This document shows, one piece after another, positions 1-8,133 of a stretch of 64,000 nucleotides of DNA. The stretch is from contig OZ242974.1 in assembly GCA_965211775.1 (NCBI GenBank), positions 310,001 to 374,000 of the forward strand, in the 5' to 3' direction. The number at the start of each line of letters is the position of its first letter. Position 1 is the stretch's first letter. A program made the translations under genes and the position numbers. The notes below the pieces were generated by a model. That model saw only the letters and a program-made list of their open reading frames with translations, made no database searches and was not told the origin of the DNA. This DNA comes from Thiodiazotropha sp040506975. GTDB lineage: Bacteria; Pseudomonadota; Gammaproteobacteria; Chromatiales; Chromatiaceae.

Positions 1-562
1 GTCCCTTGTCGGCACAGCATTCATGGGTCTGCGGAAGATCCCTGCCAAGCCGTTTCAGCCAGGGCACGCCCTTCTCCGCCGTCTCCAGGGCATCGGCCAA
101 CCACAGGGTGGATACCAGTCCCGGAAGCTCTCCCAGCCTCCCTCTGGCATCCCGCAGGTAGTTGGGGGTCTTCTCCAAGACCCCCATCAGGGCCTCGCAC
201 AACCTCTCCGGCTGGCGCACTACCAGCTCCTGGAGCTGATGCAATGGGAGATAACGGGCGGGATCCCGATGGCGCCAGTCGAGCTCGAGCAGCAAACGGT
301 GCTCAACCATTGCGGTACCGTAGATCAGCTGCAGGTCTAGCTGACGATCGGCATCCAGGGCATCATAGTCCAGCTCCTTGAGGCTCACCAGGAGATTACT
401 GATCAGGCTTGCCAGCGCACCCATATCATCATCCCCATCGGCTGTCAGCAGCCCCTCGTAGCCCGGCACCGATGCATAGACAGCCGCCACCGGATGAAAA
501 CGGAACCAGACCCTGTAGTAGTCTGCGATCAGACTGTCAAAGGCGGCGGCCTCATTGCTCAT
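1..562 (-). CDS. DUF885-like protein, N-terminal part (runs off the left edge)
   Basis: An open minus-strand frame begins MSNEAAAFDSLIADYYRVW and stays open for about 187 codons to the window edge, so the C-terminus is missing. The opening, a short acidic helix followed by FRFHPVAAVYASVPGYEGLL, resembles the start of DUF885 proteins, which are helical and metallopeptidase-like. The active-site part is not in view, so function cannot be confirmed. The ATG lies inside the end of the upstream OsmC gene (11-bp overlap), which suggests translational coupling. The family call is from pattern memory and is moderately sure; the reading frame itself is clear. Confidence 0.6.
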   Translation of the reverse strand, partial: MSNEAAAFDSLIADYYRVWFRFHPVAAVYASVPGYEGLLTADGDDDMGALASLISNLLVSLKELDYDALDADRQLDLQLIYGTAMVEHRLLLELDWRHRDPARYLPLHQLQELVVRQPERLCEALMGVLEKTPNYLRDARGRLGELPGLVSTLWLADALETAEKGVPWLKRLGRDLPQTHECCADKG

Positions 563-971
563 CGCGGATCTCATAGTCGTGGGTGATCTCAGCGCTCTTT
601 CCAAGCATCAGGGATGCAGAACAGTATTTTTCAGCACTTAGCGAGATGGCACGGGCCACGTGTTTCTCACTAAGCCCCTTACCGGTGACGATGAAATGGG
701 CATGGATTCGGATGAATACCTTGGGGTCCTGCTGTGCCCGCTCTGCTTCGAGCTCCACCACACAACGGGTCACCTGTTGGCGGGATTTGCGTAAAATCGA
801 CAACACATCGAATTCGGTACACCCCCCCATGCCAAGCAGCAGCATTTCCATCGGCCTGACGCCCAGATTGCGGCCGCCATGCTCTGGCGGACCGTCCATC
901 ACAATCCCATGACCACTCCCGGACTCCCCCATCATGACAGAATCCTCCACCCAAACGACCCGTGCTTTCAT
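552..971 (-). CDS. yhfA: OsmC family protein, YhfA-like
   Basis: 139 residues, the normal length for the family. OsmC/Ohr proteins are small cytoplasmic dimers that use two cysteines to reduce peroxides; the YhfA branch has no firmly known substrate. The two expected cysteines are Cys51 in GMGGCTEFDV and Cys117 in SAEKYCSAS, at the usual spacing. GGAG lies 6 bases before the ATG. In E. coli yhfA is the neighbour of crp, and here too it is divergent from crp, which supports the assignment. Its 3' end overlaps the DUF885-like gene. Confidence 0.85.
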   Translation of the reverse strand: MKARVVWVEDSVMMGESGSGHGIVMDGPPEHGGRNLGVRPMEMLLLGMGGCTEFDVLSILRKSRQQVTRCVVELEAERAQQDPKVFIRIHAHFIVTGKGLSEKHVARAISLSAEKYCSASLMLGKSAEITHDYEIRDEQ

Positions 972-1066
972 CAGCTGCTCCAGTTATCTACCCCGAAGCC
1001 AGCAAAGATGTGACACTGGGGATAGATGATTAGTATGAATTGCGTTAAATTAATGAACTATTGTTT

Positions 1067-1096
1067 TTGTTAAACTATGCGTCTATTGAATATACT
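1067..1096 (+). promoter_or_regulatory. Candidate sigma-70 promoter for crp
   Basis: In the 321-bp yhfA-crp divergent spacer (972-1292), TTGTTA (1067-1072) is followed after 18 bp by TATACT (1091-1096). The surrounding stretch is AT-rich. It would give a 5' leader of about 190 bases before the crp ATG. No gene was seen in the spacer. The call rests only on the hexamers and their spacing. Confidence 0.4.
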
Positions 1097-1292
1097 GAAG
1101 GTTGTACATTCGACAAGTTGAAAAGGGTTGCTAAACTAGATCCTAAACTCTTTATAGAGACGACGACAATAAAACTACGGAAGAGGGCTCAGATTTTACT
1201 GCGATGAAGATCACCTGAACCTGCCGACAGGCAGATAGCTGGATCATTCTGCAGGCTGATCTCTCCCCACAACAGCTAAGAGTCCCAAGATC

Positions 1293-1946
1293 ATGACGAT
1301 CATAAAACCGCCACCGCAGGAACCTGAGTATCTTCAGCGATTCCTCTCCTTTTGTCATCGCCGACGTTACCCCAAAAATACCGAGATCATTCATATCGGT
1401 GATCCGGCGGATATCCTCTATTACATCACGGAAGGCTCGGTAGCTGTCTACATCGAAGATGAAGACGGTCGGGAGATTATCCTCACCTACCTCAACAAAG
1501 GACAATTTGTCGGCGAGATGGGTCTTTTCATCCCCGAACCCAAACGCAGTGTGATGGTTCGCACGCGAACATCCTGTCAGATAGCGGAGATCAGCTATCA
1601 GCGACTGGAACAGCTCTTCAACCACGATCTCAAGGATTATACCAAAGACATCCTGTATGCCATGGGGGCGCAGCTGTCACAGCGTCTCAATCAGACCAGC
1701 AACAAGGTCGGGCATCTGGCCTTTTTCGACGTGACCGGCCGTATCGCCAGAACGCTGCTCGATCTGTGCAAGGAGCCGGACGCCATGACTCATCCCGACG
1801 GCATGCAGATCCGCATTACCCGTCAGGAGATCGGCCGTATTGTCGGTTGTTCCCGTGAGATGGCAGGCAGGGTACTGAAGAACCTGGAAGAGCAGGGGCT
1901 GATCAGCGTAAAAGGCAAGACCATCGTCGTCTTCGGCACCCGCTGA
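1293..1946 (+). CDS. crp: cAMP receptor protein (CRP/Vfr-type global regulator)
   Basis: 217 residues. The N-terminal cyclic-nucleotide-binding barrel carries the phosphate-binding cassette GEMGLF (Glu75) with Arg85-Ser86. The long dimer helix ends NQTSNKVG, keeping the Thr-Ser pair that contacts cAMP in E. coli CRP. The C-terminal winged helix-turn-helix reads ITRQEIGRIVGCSREMAGRVLKN over two segments and keeps the Arg, Glu and Arg used to read TGTGA half-sites. Similarity to E. coli CRP and Pseudomonas Vfr is high along the whole length. It should bind cAMP and control catabolic or surface-behaviour genes. The gene is monocistronic and converges on tag. Confidence 0.93.
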   Translation: MTIIKPPPQEPEYLQRFLSFCHRRRYPKNTEIIHIGDPADILYYITEGSVAVYIEDEDGREIILTYLNKGQFVGEMGLFIPEPKRSVMVRTRTSCQIAEISYQRLEQLFNHDLKDYTKDILYAMGAQLSQRLNQTSNKVGHLAFFDVTGRIARTLLDLCKEPDAMTHPDGMQIRITRQEIGRIVGCSREMAGRVLKNLEEQGLISVKGKTIVVFGTR

Positions 1947-1958
1947 ATGCGGGTCCCG

Positions 1959-2582
1959 CTATCGGGGTGGCGGATGCCGCATACCAATCCCGATCTGCGC
2001 GCCCCATTCAGCATTTCCGGCGACTGTCCGATGTCGCGGACAACTGAGCAGATGATCATTCACCATCCCCACTGCCTGCATAAAGGCATAACAGATCGTG
2101 CTGCCGACAAAGCGAAATCCACGTCGTTTGAGCTCCTTACTCATCGCATCGGAAAGTGGTGTGGAAGCCGGCACCTCCTGCAGGTTGCGCCAACGGTTCT
2201 GGATCGGTTCACCATCCACGAAGGACCAGAGCAGCCTGGCCAATCCCTCCCCCGACTCCAGTTCCAACACGGCCCTGGCATTATCGATCGTCGAAGCCAC
2301 TTTGAGCCGGTTTCGCACGATACCTGGATCCGCGAGTAATCTCGCCACATCTCCGTCGTCATAGCGAGCAATCCGCGCCACGTCAAAATCATGAAAGGCG
2401 CGACGATACCCGTCACGTTTACGCAGTACGGTCAGCCAGGAGAGGCCGGCCTGGGCACCCTCCAAAACAAGCATTTCGAAAAGATGGCGCGGATCATGGG
2501 AGGGGACACCCCACTCCACATCGTGATAATGCATATATTCTTCATTCCCAAGACACCATGGACACCGTTTATCGCCGCTCAT
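1959..2582 (-). CDS. tag: DNA-3-methyladenine glycosylase I
   Basis: 207 residues, about 20 longer than E. coli Tag because of a C-terminal tail. Tag removes 3-methyladenine from alkylated DNA as the first step of base excision repair. Family hallmarks are present: the zinc ligands Cys7 (RCPWC), His20 (HYHDVEWG), His177 and Cys181 (NDHLLSC), and the catalytic Glu41 in LVLEGAQAGLSW. The ATG overlaps the TGA of the upstream VOC gene (ATGA), so the two were one translationally coupled unit. That upstream gene is now broken by an IS, which may reduce tag expression. Confidence 0.93.
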   Translation of the reverse strand: MSGDKRCPWCLGNEEYMHYHDVEWGVPSHDPRHLFEMLVLEGAQAGLSWLTVLRKRDGYRRAFHDFDVARIARYDDGDVARLLADPGIVRNRLKVASTIDNARAVLELESGEGLARLLWSFVDGEPIQNRWRNLQEVPASTPLSDAMSKELKRRGFRFVGSTICYAFMQAVGMVNDHLLSCPRHRTVAGNAEWGAQIGIGMRHPPPR

Positions 2583-2747
2583 TCCTCTTCTCCGGCATCA
2601 GGCCCAATCCAGAACTGGGGCACATGGGCCACTTCCCACAGGAAACCGTCCGGATCGGCAAAGTATCCGGAGTATCCGCCCCAAAAGGTCTCCTGGGCCG
2701 GTTTCACCAACCGTGCACCGACGCTCAATGCCTCTGACATTACCCTA

Positions 2748-3776
2748 CCTGATTACCCCTAAACCTCAGCCATTCTCAAGAGGCGATATGGCATAGGTGG
2801 AGTGCGAAGAGCGGCAAAAAGCAATCGTTCAATCATGGCGGGTAAATCGAAACGGCGGTTAAACCGATATTCGAACTCAGCAAGATAACGCGACACATGT
2901 TTATCTCGAATCGCATGAAAAGTACCCAACAGACTGTTTTTGACATTACCCAACATCGTGTTTACCCATTTGAAGCACGAATACTGGACACTTTGGCGCC
3001 CACCACCCGTCACCATGGGGTTATGATGGCAATCAGCGGTTGTCACGCCACTAAAGCACCAAAGCCCATCGGTAAAGACTTCGCTGCCAGGCATCAAGCA
3101 GGAGCGGGCGTAGCGGGCGATTTCACGTTTGCGGAAGCCCCTTACACGACGCAGTTGAATTTTCATGGGCCTGCCGTCCCGCGTCGTCTCAACAGCAGCT
3201 ACGAAAGGGATTTTGTTGCGCGACCCACGACCACGCTTACCGGCTTGCTCGCCTCCGAGATAAGCATCATCCAATTCGATGCGACCGGCCAGTTTTTTTC
3301 CACGCTCACGTTCCATCATCACCTGCATCAACTTATGCTTGAGTCGCCAGGCCGTATTGTAGTTCACCCCGATTTCGCGGGAAAGTTGCAGCGCCGAGAT
3401 ACTTTTCTTGCGTTGGGTCAACAGATAGATCGCAAGAAACCACGTTCTCAGCGGCAGCTTGGTGCCATGGAAGATGCTGCCGGCGGTCAGGGAAGTCTGA
3501 TGATGGCACTTGTGACATTGATATATCTGACGCTTTTTGAGTTCACAGCCTGTTGTGTTGCCGCACTCAGGGCAGACATAGCCCGTCGGCCAGCGCAAAT
3601 CATACAATGCCTGTCGACACTGATCCTCGGTCCCATATTGTTCCAGAAAATCGTGCAAACCAAGGCCTTTTTGAAATTGAATGGTATTTCTCGGCATGAT
3701 GAAATCCTCTTTTATTCAGTAGGTTCCATTATGCTTGCACCACAGGCTCAATAGCTGAGCCTCAGGGGTAATCAGG
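2748..3776 (-). mobile_element. IS1595-family element, copy A (1029 bp)
   Basis: Ends are CCTGATTACCCCT on the left and AGGGGTAATCAGG on the right, a 13-bp perfect terminal inverted repeat. The target duplication TTACCCTA is exact on both sides (2740-2747, 3777-3784), and 8 bp is usual for the family. It holds one transposase gene on the minus strand and sits inside a VOC-family gene. It shares end sequence and coding variants with copy E, not with the other five copies. Confidence 0.95.
2759..3697 (-). CDS. IS1595-family transposase (copy A)
   Basis: 312 residues. An N-terminal zinc-ribbon (CPECGNTTGCELK, then CHKCHHQTS) is followed by a helix-turn-helix-like segment (ISALQLSREIGVNYNTAWRLKHK). 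The ISXO2-like DDE-type core has aspartates in RIELDDAYLGGE and EVFTDGLW, and a third catalytic position that appears to be Asn in NTMLGNVKNSLLGTFHAI. It catalyses cut-and-paste movement of its own element. The frame is intact, so this copy could be active. Confidence 0.95.
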   Translation of the reverse strand: MPRNTIQFQKGLGLHDFLEQYGTEDQCRQALYDLRWPTGYVCPECGNTTGCELKKRQIYQCHKCHHQTSLTAGSIFHGTKLPLRTWFLAIYLLTQRKKSISALQLSREIGVNYNTAWRLKHKLMQVMMERERGKKLAGRIELDDAYLGGEQAGKRGRGSRNKIPFVAAVETTRDGRPMKIQLRRVRGFRKREIARYARSCLMPGSEVFTDGLWCFSGVTTADCHHNPMVTGGGRQSVQYSCFKWVNTMLGNVKNSLLGTFHAIRDKHVSRYLAEFEYRFNRRFDLPAMIERLLFAALRTPPMPYRLLRMAEV

Positions 3777-4209
3777 TTACCCTATCCACCGCTTCCCGGC
3801 TGGTTACATTGTGCGCCAGGGTGAAACCGGGAAAACCGGAACCCTGGCCCGAAACATTGGCGTCATCCGCCAGGGCCCGTTTCGGATAGAGCGCCAACCA
3901 ACTACCCTGCAGCTGAAAAAAGGCCACCTCTTCGCTGTCGAAATCGAAGCGCGTTAAACCGAGGGCCTGATAAAACCCGATGGATCGTTTCAGGGCCTTT
4001 ACCCCCAGAGTGATGAGATTGATTCTTGGTTCCATAGTCACACTACTCCCGGGTGGTAAGCTAGGGCCTGTTAACACTAATCCAATGCGCCCTGTTGCGC
4101 CTGAAAAAGCGCCACTCGGCGTTGTCATTCGCTCATGTAGAATAACTACACTACGCTCATTCTGCCTTGCCGGGCACGAAAACAGCCCCAGCAGGGCGTA
4201 TTGGATTAG

Positions 4210-5777
4210 CCCCAATATTTCACGCATTAAAAAGGCAAAATCCTGATACTTCGATATAATTCAGTTGCTTACACTGTAATCGAAAGGATTTTGCCTGTGA
4301 CAAACTGCACCCAGACTGCCTTTGATTTTCCAGCCCTAAAACGCCGTAAGGTTCAAGCCGAGTTTTCCGGTGGCGATATCACCTCGGACGGCGGCGTGTT
4401 GCTGCTGCGTGAGATCGACAGGCGTCTGGGATTGCTCGAGGCGGTTGATGCGGTCATCCCCGACCCGCGAGATCCCCGCTATATTGAACACAGCCAGTTG
4501 AGCCTGTTGCGCCAGCGAGTCTATGGGCTCTGCCTGGGTTATGAAGATCTGAACGACCATCAGACACTACGCACCGACCCGGCCCTACAGAGCTCGATCG
4601 AACGCGAGGAGGTACTGGGCAGCCAGTCGACACTTTGTCGGCTGGAGAACCGGGTCGATCGCCGGGTTGCCGTTGATGTCCACAACCTACTGCTCGAGCA
4701 GTTCATTGCCTCATATGATGCACCACCCGATGAGCTGATCCTGGATTTCGACGCCACGGATGATCCGGTGCATGGCCGCCAGGAAGGCCGCTTCTTTCAC
4801 GGCTACTACGATCACTACTGCTTCCTGCCCCTGTATGTCTTTTGTGGCGATCAACTGCTGGTGAGTTATCTGCGGCCCAGCCGGATCGATGCGCCCAAGC
4901 ATGCCTGGGCGATTCTGGCGCTGTTGGTCAAACGCCTGCGCCGGGCTTGGCCTGAAGTGCGTATCATCTTTCGGGGCGATAGCGGCTTTTGCCGTCACCA
5001 CATGCTCAGCTGGTGCGAGCGCAACGCTGTGGGCTATATCGTGGGCATCGCCAAGAATGACGCCTTGCTGCGGTGTATCCGTGAGCCCATGCAGTGGGTT
5101 GAGGAACTGGCGAAGCGAACCGGCATGAAGATGCGGGAATTCTTTCAGTTTCACTATGCCGCCAGCACCTGGAAGACGCGTCGCAAGGTGATCGCCAAAC
5201 TGGAGGTCACCGACAAGGGGCCAAATCCACGCTTCATCGTCACCAACCTGGCCGGCGACAAACAGCGCCTTTACGATGACCTCTACTGCGCCCGTGGTGA
5301 CATGGAGAACCGAATCAAGGAGCAGCAACTGGGGCTGTTCGCCGATCGCACCAGCGCGCATTACTGGTGGGCCAATCAGTTTCGTCTACTGCTGTCCAGT
5401 CTGGCCTATGTGCTGATGGAGGCCATCCGGCGCCTCGCGCTGAAGGGCACGGAACTGGCGCGTGCACAGATGACCACGATCCGGCTCAAACTGTTCAAGA
5501 TCGGGGCGGTCATCATTCGCAACACGCGACGGATCCGCTTCCTGCTCTCCAGCACCTATCCCTATCAGGCGCTGTTTTTCCAGGTGGCGGCCCGACTCAA
5601 GCCGGGATAGCCCGGCAGAGTGCTGCCCCGGCACGTTGATCAACAATGGGGGTAAGGGGGAGTCTGCCCGGAGGGTGGAAAATCAGGGCTTGATAGAGGT
5701 TTAGTTCCCAGTGAGGGCAAACCATCCAAGCTTGGCCATATCACCGGCTAAATTTAAAAACGGATGAAACATGCGGG
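4210..5777 (+). mobile_element. IS1380-family element, copy 1 (1568 bp)
   Basis: The boundaries come from comparing three copies in the window. The ends are CCCCAATATTTCACGC and (read inward) CCCGCATGTTTCATCC, an imperfect inverted repeat. The target duplication is TTAG (4206-4209, 5778-5781), the last bases of one arm of the MITE it entered. One transposase gene on the plus strand fills most of it. Confidence 0.9.
4291..5610 (+). CDS. IS1380-family transposase (copy 1)
   Basis: 439 residues if read from TTG at 4291. GTG at 4297 is also possible and sits better after AAAGGA. The N-terminus FDFPALKRRKVQAEFSGG and the core segments LILDFDATDDPVHG (first Asp), RIIFRGDSGFCRHHML (second Asp) and the late DMENRIKEQQLGLFADR (Glu) are the IS1380 DDE signature. 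The frame is intact. Confidence 0.93.
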   Translation: MPVTNCTQTAFDFPALKRRKVQAEFSGGDITSDGGVLLLREIDRRLGLLEAVDAVIPDPRDPRYIEHSQLSLLRQRVYGLCLGYEDLNDHQTLRTDPALQSSIEREEVLGSQSTLCRLENRVDRRVAVDVHNLLLEQFIASYDAPPDELILDFDATDDPVHGRQEGRFFHGYYDHYCFLPLYVFCGDQLLVSYLRPSRIDAPKHAWAILALLVKRLRRAWPEVRIIFRGDSGFCRHHMLSWCERNAVGYIVGIAKNDALLRCIREPMQWVEELAKRTGMKMREFFQFHYAASTWKTRRKVIAKLEVTDKGPNPRFIVTNLAGDKQRLYDDLYCARGDMENRIKEQQLGLFADRTSAHYWWANQFRLLLSSLAYVLMEAIRRLALKGTELARAQMTTIRLKLFKIGAVIIRNTRRIRFLLSSTYPYQALFFQVAARLKPG

Positions 5778-5849
5778 TTAGTGTTAACAGGCCCTAGCAT
5801 GTCGTATCCAGTTCCTGGCTGATGCGAAAGAGGCGGTCGGCGCGACGCA

Positions 5850-6647
5850 TCAGGCAAAGAGTTGAGCCAGCTTCGCCCCCGGATCTTCGGCCCGCATAAA
5901 GGCCTCGCCCACCAGAAAGGCGTTTACCTGATGGCCGCGCATCAGGGCCACATCCTCGACTGTCAGAATGCCACTCTCTGTCACCACGATCCTGTCGGGT
6001 GGAATCATGGGCAGCAGCGCCAAAGTGGTGTCGAGACTGACTTCGAAGGTCCGAAGATTGCGGTTGTTGATGCCGATCAGACGGTTGTTTACCCGCAAGG
6101 CCCGCTGCAACTCCTCACCATCATGGACCTCGATCAAGACATCCATGCCCAACTGGCGGGCCAGATCATTCAATCCGTTGAGCTGCCGATCATCGAGACA
6201 GGCGGCAATCAATAGAATACAGTCTGCACCGATCGCCCGCGCCTCATAGACCTGATAGGGATCGATGATAAAGTCTTTACGGATAACCGGCAGGTTGCAG
6301 GCAGCCCGCGCCTGTTGCAGATACTGATCGCTACCTTGAAAGAAGTCGATGTCGGTCAACACGGAGAGGCAGGCAGCCCCTCCTCGAGCATAACTCTGAG
6401 CGATCTGCGCAGGCTTAAAACTCTCTCTCAACACACCCTTGCTGGGTGACGCCTTCTTGATCTCGGCGATCACACCCGGCTCGCCTGCCGCCAGTTTGCC
6501 TGCAACCGCATCCGCAAAGCCGCGCGGTTCAGAAGCCTGAGACAGCTGTGTCTCCAGCTCGGCGATGGACCGTAGCGATGCCCTTTCACTGATCTCCTGC
6601 CGTTTACGCCGGGTGATCTTCAGCAGAATATCGGGAGTGCCGGTCAT
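5850..6647 (-). CDS. trpC: Indole-3-glycerol phosphate synthase
   Basis: 265 residues, normal for a monofunctional TrpC. It closes the indole ring, converting CdRP to indole-3-glycerol phosphate with loss of CO2 and water. The TIM-barrel signature is visible: Glu62 and Lys64 in VIAEIKKASPSKG, the second lysine in VIRKDFIIDPYQV, IGINNRNLRTFEV, and the phosphate loop region TESGI. The start is 2 bp from the trpD stop, so the two are co-transcribed in the order trpD-trpC. Downstream lie the MITE and its IS1380 insertion. Confidence 0.96.
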   Translation of the reverse strand: MTGTPDILLKITRRKRQEISERASLRSIAELETQLSQASEPRGFADAVAGKLAAGEPGVIAEIKKASPSKGVLRESFKPAQIAQSYARGGAACLSVLTDIDFFQGSDQYLQQARAACNLPVIRKDFIIDPYQVYEARAIGADCILLIAACLDDRQLNGLNDLARQLGMDVLIEVHDGEELQRALRVNNRLIGINNRNLRTFEVSLDTTLALLPMIPPDRIVVTESGILTVEDVALMRGHQVNAFLVGEAFMRAEDPGAKLAQLFA

Positions 6648-6649
6648 GA

Positions 6650-7672
6650 TCAGTCAAGGCTCTGGGTCAGCACCACCAGGCGATCGAGACGGTTGCGGGC
6701 CTCACCGCTGGTAATGGCGTGATTGGCCTTCTCGATACCCGCTTGCAGATTCTCAGCCAGGCCGGCGGTATAGATAGCGGCCCCGGCATTGAACACCACG
6801 ATATCCCGCGCCGGCCCGGGACTGTCTTCCAGCACCCCGCGGATCATGGCCAGGCTCCCCGCGGCGTCGTTGACCCGAATGGCATCGAGCGGGCTACGCT
6901 GCAGACCGAACTGCTCGGGTTGGATGGTAAAACGCCTGATCTGCCCATCTTTCAACTCCGCCACATCCGTGACATCCCCGATACTGATCTCATCCAGGCC
7001 GTCATGGGAGTGAACCACCATGACATGCCGACTTCCCAGCCGCTGTAGCACCTCCGCCAAAGGTTCAAGCAGATCGCTGTCGAAAACGCCAAGCAGCTGA
7101 TTCGGCACACCCGCGGGATTGGTGAGCGGTCCCAGCACATTGAAGATGGTGCGCACACCCATCTCTTTGCGCGGACCGATAGCGTGCTTCATCGCGCTGT
7201 GATGGCCGGGGGCGAACATGAAGCCAACCCCCACTTCACGCACGCACCGTTCCACCTGTTGGGGCGACAGGTCGAGCCTGACACCTGCGGCCTCAAGCGC
7301 ATCGGCGCTGCCCGACTTGGAAGAGACCGAACGGTTTCCATGTTTTGCCACATGACAACCGGCAGCCGCGGCAACAAACATGCAGGCCGTCGAGACATTG
7401 AAGGTGCCGGAAGCGTCACCGCCCGTGCCGACGATATCTACCGAATTCGAAAGATCAGCAATGGAGACACCGGAGGCCAGTTCACGCATCACCGAAGCGG
7501 CAGCGGCGATTTCGCTGACGGTCTCCTCTTTCATGCGCAGGCCGACAAGAAATCCACCGATCTGGGCCGGGGTGGCGTTACCGGTCATGATGTTGCGCAT
7601 CACGGCAGTCATCTCATCGGCGGTGAGGTCCTGGCGGGCCAGCACTTTTTTTATCGCTTGCTGCATTTCCAC
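6650..7672 (-). CDS. trpD: Anthranilate phosphoribosyltransferase
   Basis: 340 residues, full length. It transfers phosphoribose from PRPP to anthranilate. The PRPP and magnesium loop GTGGD (82-86), the KHGNRSVSS loop (110-118) and the C-terminal GLAENLQAGIEKA helix are all present. The probable start is GTG at 7672, seven bases after GAGGAG; an ATG lies two codons later. In most relatives trpG is directly upstream, but here the upstream neighbour is a chemoreceptor gene and trpG is 4.8 kb away. trpD-trpC therefore need their own promoter or long read-through. Confidence 0.96.
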   Translation of the reverse strand: MEMQQAIKKVLARQDLTADEMTAVMRNIMTGNATPAQIGGFLVGLRMKEETVSEIAAAASVMRELASGVSIADLSNSVDIVGTGGDASGTFNVSTACMFVAAAAGCHVAKHGNRSVSSKSGSADALEAAGVRLDLSPQQVERCVREVGVGFMFAPGHHSAMKHAIGPRKEMGVRTIFNVLGPLTNPAGVPNQLLGVFDSDLLEPLAEVLQRLGSRHVMVVHSHDGLDEISIGDVTDVAELKDGQIRRFTIQPEQFGLQRSPLDAIRVNDAAGSLAMIRGVLEDSPGPARDIVVFNAGAAIYTAGLAENLQAGIEKANHAITSGEARNRLDRLVVLTQSLD

Positions 7673-8133
7673 GGATCATCTCCTCTAGGGCCTGTTATCC
7701 GGAACCAAGGCATTTTAATAGGATTTCGACTTTAATGAAATCGATAGCCTGGTTGATAATCCACCTCAATACAATCAGCAAGGCGATTATTAAGGCGCCT
7801 GCCCAAAATCTATTTTTTATAAATTTTATCAGGCAGCATTCAGAGAACGCCGGATATCAAGGAGTGATACCTTTCCCAGGGAAATTCTTGATCATTCCGG
7901 GCGCTATACCCTACTGCCGTTGTGCCTCGTTACACTATCCATCGCTCGTGTTTTGTGGCATTGATTCAGAAAACAACTCAATACCGTCAACACATGCCGC
8001 GAGAGGTAACGCTTACAGATTCAAGCTTGTGTTCAACTCGATGACTGGACAGGCTCTGGAGAACAAATGAGGATTTTTCGCGATAATCCAGCGACTATAC
8101 GCGTGTGGTTATAGATTGATCCCTGCTGAAAGC
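7673..8133. other. 461-bp spacer with a MITE-end-like motif
   Basis: No convincing gene is present: a 111-codon open frame on the plus strand has no recognisable domain and no good ribosome site. At 7687-7699 the sequence CTAGGGCCTGTTA matches the first 13 bases of the MITE end at 4061, including its CTAG. No partner end was found in the spacer, so it may be a decayed relic. The spacer should also contain the trpD-trpC promoter, which was not identified. Confidence 0.4.

Larger units (their letters stand above)
2579..4035 (-). pseudogene. VOC/glyoxalase-like gene interrupted by an IS1595-family element
   Basis: The N-terminal part (4035 to 3777) begins MEPRINLITLGVKALKRSI after GGGAG and carries the first beta-alpha-beta unit of the vicinal-oxygen-chelate fold. 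The rest (2747 to 2579) reads SEALSVGARLVKPAQE, then GYFADPDGFLWEVAH, the typical second half. Removing the IS and one copy of TTACCCTA joins them in frame (DRV-MSEALS) into a 139-residue protein. VOC proteins of this kind are metal-dependent lyases, dioxygenases or resistance proteins; the substrate is unknown. The reconstructed stop overlaps the tag start. The insertion should abolish the C-terminal half. Confidence 0.85.
4065..5793. mobile_element. MITE-like element (157 bp before disruption) carrying a nested IS1380
   Basis: The outer termini GGCCTGTTAACACTAATCC and its reverse complement form an almost perfect inverted repeat of about 30 bp. The left arm continues AATGCGCCCTG and the right arm, read inward, AATACGCCCTG (one mismatch). 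CTAG flanks both sides (4061-4064, 5794-5797) as a 4-bp target duplication. No gene fits inside the roughly 157 original bases. Length, long terminal repeats and lack of coding sequence fit a MITE. The CTAG target and GGCCTGTTA end suggest mobilisation by an IS5-family transposase, which is inference. It lies between the VOC gene and trpC. Confidence 0.75.

Noticed and set aside
2897..3754. 285-codon frame antisense to the IS1595 transposase, present in every copy
   Set aside because: Its repetition only reflects the near-identity of the IS copies. The transposase strand has clear motifs and a ribosome site, while the antisense frame has neither.
7735..8070. 111-codon plus-strand frame in the trpD spacer
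   Set aside because: It has no domain and no ribosome site, and its composition is unlike the coding genes around it.
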